Shown here: one piece after another, positions 27,336 to 35,395 of the stretch | Layout: each line of letters opens with the position of its first letter | Position numbering within the stretch: the stretch's first letter is position 1 | Assembly (NCBI GenBank): GCA_963772805.1 | Contig: CAVYYU010000008.1 | Coordinates: 372,001 to 436,000, forward strand | Source: Legionella_A sp963772805 | Lineage (GTDB): Bacteria > Pseudomonadota > Gammaproteobacteria > Legionellales > Legionellaceae | Length of the DNA stretch: 64,000 bases | Reading direction: 5' to 3' | Position numbers and translations under genes: made by a program | Notes under the pieces: generated by a model | Told to the model about the DNA's origin: nothing | The model's database searches: none | Seen by the model: the letters and a program-made list of their open reading frames with translations, nothing else

Positions 27336-28025
27336 ATGGTGAATAAGCAAGCGCCTGTGATTACCCTGGATGGTCCAAGCGGAACAGGTAAAGGAACTAT
27401 CAGTCAGATGGTCGCTAATCATTTAGGTTGGCATTTTTTGGATAGCGGAGCCGTGTATCGCGTTCTTGCCTATGCCGTTTTAAAAAATAACATTGATTTT
27501 GATAATGTGGATGCGATTGTAAAGCTTGCTCACGCGCTCAATTTACGCTTTGGTGCTGAGGTTGATAAAAATACTTTGGTGTTTCTTGACGACCAAGATA
27601 TTCATCAGGAAATTCGTACGGAATTATGTGGACAAAACGCATCAAAAATCGCCTCAATACCCGAAGTCAGGTTGGCTTTGTTAGCTCGCCAGCGCGCATT
27701 TGCTCAACCTCCCGGTTTGGTAACAGATGGACGGGATATGGGCACGGTGGTGTTTCCAGAAGCTGATTTGAAGATATATTTGGACGCGTCAGCGGAAGAA
27801 AGGGCGTCAAGACGTTACTTACAGTTGAAACAAAGTGGAAATGATGTTAGCCTCGCGCAGGTTATAAATGAATTGACTCAACGTGATGCACGAGATACCG
27901 CGCGCGCATGTGCTCCGTTAAAGGCCGCAAAAGACGCGGTTATTATAGAGACAACAAGCCTAACAATCAGGCAAGTGTTGGCAATTGTACTACAATTGAT
28001 TGATGAGCGATTGTTTAAGCGTTAA
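27336..28025 (+). CDS. cmk: Cytidylate kinase
   Basis: Phosphorylates CMP and dCMP with ATP, in pyrimidine nucleotide recycling. The 229-aa protein begins with the P-loop ITLDGPSGTGKGTISQ (about residues 9-24), followed by LDSGAVYRVLAY, the DGRDMGTVVFPEADLKIYL motif and the AEERASRRYLQL lid region; all are standard for bacterial Cmk (E. coli 227 aa). AGAGGA stands about ten bases upstream of the ATG. It lies between aroA and rpsA, the same neighbours as in E. coli. Confidence 0.96.
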   Translation: MVNKQAPVITLDGPSGTGKGTISQMVANHLGWHFLDSGAVYRVLAYAVLKNNIDFDNVDAIVKLAHALNLRFGAEVDKNTLVFLDDQDIHQEIRTELCGQNASKIASIPEVRLALLARQRAFAQPPGLVTDGRDMGTVVFPEADLKIYLDASAEERASRRYLQLKQSGNDVSLAQVINELTQRDARDTARACAPLKAAKDAVIIETTSLTIRQVLAIVLQLIDERLFKR

Positions 28026-28041
28026 GTAAAGCAGTACCGGG

Positions 28042-28073
28042 GGAAGATGAACTAATTTAATCTTCCAATTTTT
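28042..28073 (+). promoter_or_regulatory. Hairpin with U-run between cmk and rpsA
   Basis: GGAAGAT (28042-28048) pairs with ATCTTCC (28060-28066) across an 11-base loop, followed by AATTTTT. This is the shape of a weak intrinsic terminator or leader attenuator 20 bp before the rpsA ATG. It could separate rpsA expression from the upstream operon or regulate it. Confidence 0.45.
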
Positions 28074-28092
28074 CACTAAAGAGTTTACTAAC

Positions 28093-29769
28093 ATGTCTGA
28101 AAGTTTCAAGGATTTATTCGAGAAAAGCATAGCCGGCACCCAGTTTTACCCAGGTGCTATTATCCCTGCCAAAGTTATCGAGATTGACGACGACTACGTT
28201 ACCTTGAATGCTGGTTTAAAATCAGAAGGTATTGTCGCAATCGAAGAGTTTTTCGACAAAAATGGCGATTTAGAGATTAGTGTCGGTGATACGGTTGAAG
28301 TGGCGCTGGATTCAGTTGAAGATGGTCACGGCGAAACCCTGCTGTCCAGAGAAAAAGCTAAACGTCAGGAAGCTTGGCGTAAACTGTCCAAATCTTATGA
28401 TAATAACGAAACAGTAACCGGTTTGATTTCAGGTAAGGTCAAAGGCGGCTTTACAGTTGAAATTGGTACTATTCGCGCATTCTTGCCGGGTTCGCTGGTT
28501 GATGTACGACCTGTACGTGATCCATCCTACCTTGAAGGCAAAGAGCTTGAGTTCAAAGTTATAAAGATGGACCTCAAGCGTAACAATATCGTTGTTTCAC
28601 GACGTGCAGTTGTTGAAGAAGAAAGTAGTGCTGACAGACAAGCGCTTCTTGATTCACTGCATGAAGGTCAAGAGCTTAACGGTATCGTTAAAAATCTTAC
28701 CGATTACGGTGCGTTCATTGATCTGGGTGGCATCGACGGTCTGCTACACATCACCGATATCTCCTGGAAACGTGTTAAACACCCAAGTGAATTATTGACA
28801 GTTGGTCAAGACGTTAAAGTCAAAGTACTAAGCTTTGATAGCGAGCGAAACCGTGTGTCATTGGGTATGAAGCAATTAGGTAATGATCCTTGGGTAGACT
28901 TGGTTGAGCGTTATCCTATAGGCCGACGTATGGAAGGCAAAGTCACCAATATTACTGATTACGGCTGTTTTGTTGAAATCGAAGAAGGTGTAGAAGGGCT
29001 GGTACACATGTCTGAGATGGACTGGACTAATAAAAATGTTCATCCAAGCAAGGTCGTTTCTATGGGTGATGTTGTTGGCGTGATGGTTCTTGAAATTGAT
29101 GAAGATCGTCGTCGAATCTCCTTGGGTATGAAGCAATGCGTTGGCAATCCATGGCAGAACTTTGCACAGGCACACAGCAAGGGTCAAAAAGTTAGTGGTA
29201 AAATCCGTTCCATTACTGATTTTGGTGTATTCATCGGTCTGGATGGTGATATTGACGGTCTGGTTCATTTGTCTGATATTTCTTGGAATGTCCCTGGCGA
29301 AGAAGCCGTTAAGTTATACAAAAAAGGCCAGGAACTGGAAGCAGTTATCCTTGCGATTGACGCAGAGCGTGAGCGTATATCATTGGGCTTGAAACAATTG
29401 GAAGGTGATAGCTTTACCAGTTATGTTGAAGAGCACGTTAAGGGTACTGTTGTTAAAGGCAAAATTACTGCAGTTGATGCAAAAACAGTAACAGTTGAAT
29501 TGGCCGAGGAAGTATTTGGAACAATTCGTGTGGCCGATTTATCAGATGATAAAGTAGAAGATGCCACCACCCTTGTTAAAGAAGGTGATGAAATTGAAGC
29601 GAAAATCATCAATGTTGATAGAAAGAACCGCACAGTTTCACTGTCTGTAAAAGCAAAAGACGCGCAAGACCAAGCTGATGCAATCAAGAAATACTCACGT
29701 AGCGGAGAAGCTACAACTACGTTGGGTGATTTATTGAAAGAAAAAATGGCGAATAAAGAAGGGGAATAA
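28093..29769 (+). CDS. rpsA: 30S ribosomal protein S1
   Basis: A large RNA-binding ribosomal protein needed for loading most mRNAs. The 558-aa length nearly equals E. coli S1 (557). Six S1/OB-fold repeats are visible, several with the signature G-x-V-x-x-(L/I)-T-D-(Y/F)-G-x-F (for example NLTDYGAFIDLGGIDGLLHI, NITDYGCFVEIEEGVEGLVH, SITDFGVFIGLDGDIDGLVH) and RxxxSLGxKQ linkers. The first domain has the anticipated divergent NAGLKSEGIVAIEEF. A strong intrinsic terminator follows. ihfB, commonly next to rpsA in gammaproteobacteria, is not present; lapA follows instead. Confidence 0.98.
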   Translation: MSESFKDLFEKSIAGTQFYPGAIIPAKVIEIDDDYVTLNAGLKSEGIVAIEEFFDKNGDLEISVGDTVEVALDSVEDGHGETLLSREKAKRQEAWRKLSKSYDNNETVTGLISGKVKGGFTVEIGTIRAFLPGSLVDVRPVRDPSYLEGKELEFKVIKMDLKRNNIVVSRRAVVEEESSADRQALLDSLHEGQELNGIVKNLTDYGAFIDLGGIDGLLHITDISWKRVKHPSELLTVGQDVKVKVLSFDSERNRVSLGMKQLGNDPWVDLVERYPIGRRMEGKVTNITDYGCFVEIEEGVEGLVHMSEMDWTNKNVHPSKVVSMGDVVGVMVLEIDEDRRRISLGMKQCVGNPWQNFAQAHSKGQKVSGKIRSITDFGVFIGLDGDIDGLVHLSDISWNVPGEEAVKLYKKGQELEAVILAIDAERERISLGLKQLEGDSFTSYVEEHVKGTVVKGKITAVDAKTVTVELAEEVFGTIRVADLSDDKVEDATTLVKEGDEIEAKIINVDRKNRTVSLSVKAKDAQDQADAIKKYSRSGEATTTLGDLLKEKMANKEGE

Positions 29770-29783
29770 TCCTTTAAAGCCTT

Positions 29784-29815
29784 AAAAAAAGCGTAGTTAT
29801 CTACGCTTTTTTTTT
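29784..29815 (+). terminator. Intrinsic terminator after rpsA
   Basis: AAAAAAAGCGTAG and CTACGCTTTTTTT form a perfect 13-bp stem around the tetraloop TTAT, followed by more T residues. It begins 14 bp after the rpsA stop and closes the gyrA-serC-aroA-cmk-rpsA block. Because the stem is A/T-rich at its base, it would also work in the reverse direction. Confidence 0.9.
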
Positions 29816-29888
29816 ATTTTGTTTTAGCTATGTGTTACTTTAATAACGCCTACACGGGCGCTGTATTTATGAAAACAAGGATTACTAA

Positions 29889-30173
29889 ATGCGGATAGTG
29901 ATGATTGTATTTTATTTGTTACTAATTTTGGTCGGGGTGAGCTTTGCTGCGTTAAATGCGGCCTCAGTTCAAGTCAATTTTTATTTTTCTACGTTGTCGA
30001 TGCCTGTTTCTGTTCTCATCACACTGATGCTTGGGGTGGGTGTGCTTTTAGGTTTTTGCCTGTTTTTAGGTAAATATTGGCGGCTTAAGGCTGAGCATCG
30101 CAGAATTAAAAATCAATTATGGCTTACAGAAAAAGAAATCAAGAATTTACGTGCGATACCATTGCAAGATTAA
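29889..30173 (+). CDS. lapA: LapA-like inner-membrane protein (DUF1049)
   Basis: A small membrane protein, 94 aa, with two transmembrane segments (about residues 3-22 and 41-63: VIVFYLLLILVGVSFAALN and SVLITLMLGVGVLLGFCLFL) followed by a charged coiled-coil-like tail. This is the layout of E. coli LapA (YciS), which works with LapB in LPS assembly. The order lapA-lapB-pyrF is the same as in E. coli and supports the call. It starts 120 bp after the rpsA stop, beyond the terminator, so it probably has its own promoter. Confidence 0.88.
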   Translation: MRIVMIVFYLLLILVGVSFAALNAASVQVNFYFSTLSMPVSVLITLMLGVGVLLGFCLFLGKYWRLKAEHRRIKNQLWLTEKEIKNLRAIPLQD

Positions 30174-30252
30174 CAAAAGCTCCGCTCGTCTATTTCAGCG
30201 TATTGAAGATAATCCTGCTTTTGTCTTGTTAATCCATTGATGGAGATCTTTG

Positions 30253-31422
30253 ATGATTAATTTATGGCCACTATTATTGCCTGCAGCGGCTTGGTCTGGC
30301 TGGTTGGTTGCTAGCCGTAATTATGCAGGAAAAGCGGGACGTGCAGCAAATCACTTGTCTCGCGAATACGTTGTCGGCTTAAACTATTTATTGAATGAGC
30401 AACCTGATAAAGCCGTTGATATATTTATTAAATTGCTTGAGGTAGATAGCGATACCGTAGAAACGCATTTGGCCTTAGGTAGTCTCTTCCGCCGACGCGG
30501 CGAAGTCGATAGAGCCATTAGAATTCATCAGAATTTAATCGCAAGACCCCAACTTAGTCTATTACAACGCAAAGAATCATTGATGGCTTTAGGTCAGGAT
30601 TACATGAGTGCTGGTGTTTTTGATCGTGCTGAACGAATTTTTTCTGAGGTTGTTGAGCTGGGTGGTAGTCGGGAAATTAGTAGTCTTCATGGCCTTTTGG
30701 CGATTTACCAACAAGAAAAGGCGTGGGAAAAAGCGCTCGATATTATACATAAACTGGAAGTATCGACTGGAACTAGTATGCACTCCCAAGCCGCGCATTA
30801 TCATTGTGAACTGGCTTCGCAAGCGTTTAAAGTTAACGCTTATGATAAAGCTGGTCACGCAATAAAGCAGGCATTTACTGTAGATAAACTATGTGTGCGC
30901 GCTAGCCTGATGCAGGCTGAACTTGATATGAAAAATGGCCGTTACAAGCAAGCTATTCGTGCCTTAAAGCGAGTCCCTGAACAAGATGCTGAGTTTCTAA
31001 CTGAGATCATCGAGCCTTTGGTCTTTTGTCATCGCGAACTGGATGCCATGGGGGAGTGTGTCGATTATTTAGACCAAACTTTGGCAGAGCATCCTCGAGC
31101 ATCAGTCATTTTCGTGATTGGTGAATACTTGCGCCATGAAAAAAACGTGGATTTCGCTATTGATTTTGTCTCCGGTCAGCTAGGCCGACATCCCTCGATA
31201 CGTGGTCTGAACCGCCTTATTTATTGGCACTTGGAATCAGCTAATGGAAAAGTGCGTGATAAACTGCAGATGCTGTACGATATTACCAGTAAGTTTTTAG
31301 ATAATAAGCCGATTTACCGCTGCGGTCAGTGCGGGTATGGCGGCAAGCTATTGCATTGGCATTGTCCCAGCTGCAAGCAGTGGGGTAAAATGAAACCTAT
31401 TCATGGCCTGGAGGGTGATTAA
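30253..31422 (+). CDS. lapB: LPS assembly protein LapB (TPR, rubredoxin-like)
   Basis: An inner-membrane-anchored TPR protein that, in E. coli, adjusts LpxC proteolysis by FtsH and so sets LPS synthesis. Seen here: an N-terminal membrane anchor (LWPLLLPAAAWSGWLVASRNY), a long array of TPR-like helices (about residues 45-340; e.g. LGSLFRRRGEVDRAIRIHQNL), and a C-terminal rubredoxin-type knuckle, YRCGQCGYGG plus WHCPSCKQWGKMKP, giving two CxxC pairs. Length is 389 aa, like E. coli LapB. The ATG at 30253 has GGAG eight bases upstream; the TTG one codon earlier is not used. Confidence 0.95.
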   Translation: MINLWPLLLPAAAWSGWLVASRNYAGKAGRAANHLSREYVVGLNYLLNEQPDKAVDIFIKLLEVDSDTVETHLALGSLFRRRGEVDRAIRIHQNLIARPQLSLLQRKESLMALGQDYMSAGVFDRAERIFSEVVELGGSREISSLHGLLAIYQQEKAWEKALDIIHKLEVSTGTSMHSQAAHYHCELASQAFKVNAYDKAGHAIKQAFTVDKLCVRASLMQAELDMKNGRYKQAIRALKRVPEQDAEFLTEIIEPLVFCHRELDAMGECVDYLDQTLAEHPRASVIFVIGEYLRHEKNVDFAIDFVSGQLGRHPSIRGLNRLIYWHLESANGKVRDKLQMLYDITSKFLDNKPIYRCGQCGYGGKLLHWHCPSCKQWGKMKPIHGLEGD

Positions 31423-31430
31423 CCTCCGAA

Positions 31431-31480
31431 AATCTCCCTCCTTTTTAAAGGGGGGATTTGCAGGGCCAGCAAGCCCCCCG
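31431..31480 (+). promoter_or_regulatory. Mutually exclusive hairpins between lapB and pyrF
   Basis: The run GGGGGG (31450-31455) can pair with CTCCCTCC upstream (31434-31441, loop TTTTTAAA) or with CCCCCC downstream (31474-31479; the second stem is extended by TGC/GCA). These alternatives cannot form together, as in an attenuator. No U-run follows either stem. It may instead be a dispersed repeat. Confidence 0.35.
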
Positions 31481-31514
31481 AATTAACACCTCACATTCAT
31501 TTTAGGTGACATAA

Positions 31515-32210
31515 ATGCCAATAAAATTAATCGTCGCACTTGACTTTGATAATCAAAACGCAGCCCTCGCATTAGTCGACCAACTTGATCCGACTCTGTG
31601 CGCTGTCAAAGTCGGTAGCGAAATGTTTACCTTGTTTGGAACCGATTTTGTTCGTGCGCTCGTCACAAGAGGGTTCAATGTTTTTCTCGATTTAAAATTT
31701 CATGATATTCCCAACACCGTAGCTCGCGCATGCAAAGCGGGTGCTGATCTAGGTGTATGGATGCTGAACGTACACGCATCTGGTGGATTGCAAATGATGC
31801 AAGCCGCTAGACAAGCACTGGAATCCTATGGCGAGACACGACCACGACTTATTGCTGTCACCGTGCTGACGAGCATGGCAGAGTCAGATATATCAATAAT
31901 TGGCATCCAACGGCCATTGCATGAACAAGTAACGCAACTAGCTCTTCTGGCAAAAAAAGCGGCTTTGGATGGCGTGGTATGTTCAGGTCTAGAGGTGCCC
32001 ACGATCAAAAATACCTGTGGCCAAGACTTCCTGACCGTAACCCCAGGTATTCGCTTTCCTGGCGATGCTCACGATGATCAGACACGTACTCTAACACCCG
32101 AACAGGCATTAAAAGCAGGAAGTGATTTTTTAGTGGTCGGACGGCCGATCACTCGGGCGACAAATCCCATGACAGTTGTGCGTGATTTGCTTATAACAAC
32201 GAACAAATGA
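31515..32210 (+). CDS. pyrF: Orotidine 5'-phosphate decarboxylase
   Basis: The last step of UMP synthesis: removes CO2 from OMP. The 231-aa enzyme shows IVALDFDNQNAALALVDQL at the N-terminus, the catalytic FLDLKFHDIPNTVARA (Lys and Asp), LLNVHASGG-like MLNVHASGGLQMM, VTPGIR and the phosphate-binding VVGRPITRA. Length is typical (E. coli 245 aa). The position after lapB is conserved in gammaproteobacteria. It is followed closely by the uracil-DNA glycosylase gene (9-bp gap). Confidence 0.96.
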   Translation: MPIKLIVALDFDNQNAALALVDQLDPTLCAVKVGSEMFTLFGTDFVRALVTRGFNVFLDLKFHDIPNTVARACKAGADLGVWMLNVHASGGLQMMQAARQALESYGETRPRLIAVTVLTSMAESDISIIGIQRPLHEQVTQLALLAKKAALDGVVCSGLEVPTIKNTCGQDFLTVTPGIRFPGDAHDDQTRTLTPEQALKAGSDFLVVGRPITRATNPMTVVRDLLITTNK

Positions 32211-32219
32211 AGCGAAAAC

Positions 32220-32852
32220 ATGTCTGAATCCTTGCAGCATTATTACCTACAACAAATGGGTATTGAGACGTGGGTAACCCGCCAACCAAAACCATGTACT
32301 AACAAATTACAGCGACTTGCTTCAGAAGTCGCCTCATGCACTCGCTGCCAACTTCATAAAACACGCACACAAACTGTCTTTGCACGGGGTAACTTGCAAG
32401 CAAAATTAATGATTATCGGTGAGGCGCCAGGAGCTGATGAGGATGAACAAGGAGTGCCTTTTGTCGGTAAAGCCGGTAGTTTGTTAAATAAGATGCTGCA
32501 CAGCATTGAGATATCGGCCGATGATGTCTATATTGTCAACGTCCTCAAATGCAGACCGCCAGAGAATCGTGATCCTGAGCCTGAAGAAATTCAAGCATGC
32601 AGCGCCTATCTTACGCAACAAATTGCAACAGTTAATCCACAATTAATTTTGGCAGTAGGACGGTTTGCTGGGCAGTTTTTACTGAGTCAATCTACACCTC
32701 TCAATACAATGCGAAATAAAATTCACGATTATCAGGGTAGGCCGATTGTAGTGAGCTATCACCCCGCTTATCTTTTACGAAATCCTGCTGATAAGAAAAA
32801 GGCCTATGCTGATCTGATGGTCGCCAAACAATTGCTCAATGCCATGTCGTGA
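32220..32852 (+). CDS. Family-4 uracil-DNA glycosylase (4Fe-4S)
   Basis: Removes uracil from DNA in base-excision repair. The 210-aa protein has all marks of the iron-sulfur family 4: CTRCQLHKTR near residue 38, motif A IIGEAPGADEDEQGVPFVG, a third cysteine in VLKCRPPENRDPEPEE, a fourth in IQACSAYL, and the C-terminal motif VVSYHPAYLLRNP. These enzymes are often annotated as phage-type DNA polymerase fragments, which is an old misnomer. The stop (TGA) overlaps the GTG start of the pilin-like gene downstream. Confidence 0.92.
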   Translation: MSESLQHYYLQQMGIETWVTRQPKPCTNKLQRLASEVASCTRCQLHKTRTQTVFARGNLQAKLMIIGEAPGADEDEQGVPFVGKAGSLLNKMLHSIEISADDVYIVNVLKCRPPENRDPEPEEIQACSAYLTQQIATVNPQLILAVGRFAGQFLLSQSTPLNTMRNKIHDYQGRPIVVSYHPAYLLRNPADKKKAYADLMVAKQLLNAMS

Positions 32853-33340
32853 AGAAAGTGGCAGGGCTGACATTGATTGAGTTATTGCTAGGTTTAGCAT
32901 TGATGGCAATTGTTTTATTTTTTTGTAATCCCTTCGCGGAATCAGTGTTTAAAAAAAATCAGTTAGAATTACTTGTCGATGAAATTAAAAGCGCTATCCA
33001 TTATGCTAAAACAGAAGTTTTGCTCCACGGTGAATCATTGCTATTAGCCCCCTTAGCCGGGTCAGACGATTGGTCAACAGGAATGATGCTCTTTGTCGAC
33101 AACAAGGCGCACCAATATCACGAGGGCAGCAAATTAATTCATGAGTGGCATTGGAGGCCATCAGATTTTATTATTTCATGGCAGGGATTTCAGTCAAATC
33201 AATATTTGTTATTTGCGACAGATATTAGTCGTAGCGCGGTTAACGGTCACTTTCTGATTAAAAATAATTCGCTGCAGCATCAGTTGATTGTCAATCGATT
33301 AGGTAGAGTTAAGTGTAGCGCTGAATACTATCCCCGTTGA
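32849..33340 (+). CDS. Type IV pilin-like / GspH-FimT family pseudopilin (first)
   Basis: A 163-aa protein with a class III (prepilin) signal: a short basic leader ending in Gly, then LTLIELLLGLALMAIVLFF with the conserved Glu at mature position 5. The C-terminal domain resembles FimT/GspH minor pilins (IKSAIHYAKTEVLLHGESL, similar to the usual ARSEAIKRG region). It uses a GTG start overlapping the glycosylase stop, which suggests translational coupling. No pilus assembly genes lie in the window. It would be a minor pilin or initiation factor if such a machine exists elsewhere. Confidence 0.82.
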   Translation: MKKVAGLTLIELLLGLALMAIVLFFCNPFAESVFKKNQLELLVDEIKSAIHYAKTEVLLHGESLLLAPLAGSDDWSTGMMLFVDNKAHQYHEGSKLIHEWHWRPSDFIISWQGFQSNQYLLFATDISRSAVNGHFLIKNNSLQHQLIVNRLGRVKCSAEYYPR

Positions 33341-33409
33341 TAGAGATTTAAGCCCTCTGACAATAAGTATCCTATAATTAAACAATAAATGTATAACGTA
33401 GGCATATTG

Positions 33410-33931
33410 ATGAGAAACAGACTATCGCGCGGTTTTACCTTGATCGAAATAGCAGTTACCCTGTTGATGGCTGCGATATTTGCTGCTATAGCTATCCCTA
33501 GTTATTATTCATTAATTCAGAACAACAAAGTCTCTAGTGTAGCCAACAGACTGTCTGCAAGCTTTAGCTTTGCACGTATGGAAGCTGTTAGACGCGGCGT
33601 ACGCGTTTCAGTGTGCTCTGCTGCAAACGCATCATTTACAGCTTGCGGCACGAGCGCGCAGTGGCCACAGGGTTGGATTATTTTTACAGACGCTGATAAT
33701 GACAATGCTATTAATCAAAGTGGTGATCTGGTGAAGATAGCGGAATCCTTACCTGGCGGCATATTAGTAACGGCGAATACTAATATTGTCAGCTATGACG
33801 GTGCTGGATTTCTTACTAGTCCCGCTTTAACCATGTCTTTGAGTGCAACTGGTTGTAAAGGCAATAATGCACGCACGCTAAGTATAGCGTCGGGCGGACG
33901 CCTGAGCATTGCTACCGTGGCGTGTAATTAA
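33410..33931 (+). CDS. fimT: Type IV pilin-like / GspH-FimT family pseudopilin (second)
   Basis: A second minor pilin, about 173 aa. The leader MRNRLSRG ends in Gly and is followed by FTLIEIAVTLLMAAIFAAIAIPSYYSLI, the standard prepilin N-terminus with Glu5. The region ASFSFARMEAVRRGVRVSVC and the following GWIIFTDADNDN are diagnostic of the GspH/FimT family. Two Cys pairs could form disulfides. The ATG at 33410 has AGG seven bases upstream; the frame opens earlier at 33389. The preceding gene at 32849-33340 is a weaker relative, so this may be a tandem duplication. Confidence 0.88.
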   Translation: MRNRLSRGFTLIEIAVTLLMAAIFAAIAIPSYYSLIQNNKVSSVANRLSASFSFARMEAVRRGVRVSVCSAANASFTACGTSAQWPQGWIIFTDADNDNAINQSGDLVKIAESLPGGILVTANTNIVSYDGAGFLTSPALTMSLSATGCKGNNARTLSIASGGRLSIATVACN

Positions 33932-34001
33932 CTACGACTGGTATAATTTGGCTATAGTTTCAGACTAATTTGCGGTAATATTAACCGATCTTATCTGTGC
34001 T

Positions 34002-34550
34002 ATGCCAAGTATGTTAATTAACCCCGATACCTTTTCAGCTGTTTATCGCGAGCCTCCCGACAGATTGTTACCTTGGCTTACCCACCAAGCCTCTTTAACT
34101 GAAAAACTTAAAAACGAAGCGAATGTGGCGCATCTGCAAGTGCTTAAACAGGCGTGGGAGACACCTGATTGGTGGGATAAGCATGTACTGAACATAGGTG
34201 GCGAATTAGTACTGCACCGTGAAATAGCCATGTGGGTTGAAAATGAGCCGTGTTGGTATGCGCGCACAATTTTTCCGCAGACAACTTATATTAAAGACGC
34301 TGCGTTTTTTGATCGTCTGCAGAATGAGTCGTTAGGACAATTGATATTTGGTAACAACGAAGTAAAACGAATTTCACTGGTTAACCATACTATTAATCAC
34401 CAATCAATTGAGTATCATTGGATAAATAAGTGGATAAACCATAATGCTGATGAACTATGGGTGCGCAAATCGACATTTGTTATTGCGGAATTATCACCCT
34501 TTTTTCTAATTGAAATAATACTACCTGGATTACTGAGGTGTGTACCTTGA
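34002..34550 (+). CDS. ubiC: Chorismate pyruvate-lyase
   Basis: Splits chorismate into 4-hydroxybenzoate and pyruvate, the first committed step of ubiquinone synthesis. The 182-aa protein has the UbiC pattern: RLLPWLTHQASLTEKL at the N-terminus, LVLHREIAMWVENEPCWYARTIFP in the middle (the Arg and Glu of the product-binding pocket) and LWVRKSTFVIAELSPFFLIEIILP at the C-terminus. E. coli UbiC is 165 aa. It shares a TTGA overlap with ubiA downstream, the same order as in E. coli. Confidence 0.93.
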   Translation: MPSMLINPDTFSAVYREPPDRLLPWLTHQASLTEKLKNEANVAHLQVLKQAWETPDWWDKHVLNIGGELVLHREIAMWVENEPCWYARTIFPQTTYIKDAAFFDRLQNESLGQLIFGNNEVKRISLVNHTINHQSIEYHWINKWINHNADELWVRKSTFVIAELSPFFLIEIILPGLLRCVP

Positions 34551-35395
34551 AATTAACTTCCTATCTTCAACTCATGCGGTTTCATAAGCCAGTAGGTATC
34601 CTGCTATTGTGGTTTCCCACTGCGTGGGCTTTATGGATTGCCAACCAAGGTCTGCCGCCACTTGCCTTGCTCGTATATTTTTTTTCGGGCACTGTGTTGA
34701 TGCGCGCGGCTGGATGCGTTGTAAATGATATAGCTGATCGGCATATTGATATCAATGTTAAACGCACAACAATGCGGCCTTTAACCGCAGGAAAAATAAG
34801 CTTATTCGAAGCATTGATGGTGCTGATGGTATTACTGCTAGGAGCGCTGGGTATTGTTATGCAGCTTCCGACCGTTTGTTTTTATTATGCCTTAGTGGCA
34901 CTTGTTGTTACGTTAGTATATCCATTCTGTAAACGCTTCTTGCAAGCGCCGCAGATGGTACTGGGGGTTGCTTTTTCCATGGGAATTTCAATGGCGGTTT
35001 CTGCTTCAGCCATGTTAGTAACGCTGCCTATCTTATTGTTATTACTGATTAATTTTTTATGGATAATCTCTTATGACACGATGTATGCTATGGTTGATCG
35101 GGAGGATGATTTACGCATTGGTGTAAAATCTACAGCCGTGTTGTTTGCAAACTATGATCGTGTGATCATTATGCTGTTGCAGGTTACCTTTCATCTGTTA
35201 TGGCTCTATCTGGCATTTGTTTTGGAGTATTCAATCTGGTTTTATAGCTGTTGGTTTGTTGCAGCGTTTATTCTAATTTATCAGCAAACGCTGGTTAATA
35301 GCCGTGATGAGGAAGCCTGCTTCAAGGCGTTTTCCGTGAATTTTTGGTATGGGGCTTTGATGTGGTTGGCGGTGATTCTTGCTTATGGGTACTAA
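34547..35395 (+). CDS. ubiA: 4-hydroxybenzoate polyprenyltransferase
   Basis: An integral membrane prenyltransferase that attaches the polyprenyl chain to 4-hydroxybenzoate. About nine transmembrane segments are visible. The first Asp-rich motif is in GCVVNDIADRHIDINVKRT (NDxxDxxxD), and the second in SYDTMYAMVDREDDLRIGVKST (DxxxD). The TTG at 34547 gives MKLTSYLQLMRFHKPVG and has GAGG eight bases upstream; it overlaps the ubiC TGA. A GTG at 34538 is possible but badly placed relative to the ribosome-binding site. The last 74 bp overlap the convergent ankyrin gene. Confidence 0.95.
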   Translation: MKLTSYLQLMRFHKPVGILLLWFPTAWALWIANQGLPPLALLVYFFSGTVLMRAAGCVVNDIADRHIDINVKRTTMRPLTAGKISLFEALMVLMVLLLGALGIVMQLPTVCFYYALVALVVTLVYPFCKRFLQAPQMVLGVAFSMGISMAVSASAMLVTLPILLLLLINFLWIISYDTMYAMVDREDDLRIGVKSTAVLFANYDRVIIMLLQVTFHLLWLYLAFVLEYSIWFYSCWFVAAFILIYQQTLVNSRDEEACFKAFSVNFWYGALMWLAVILAYGY

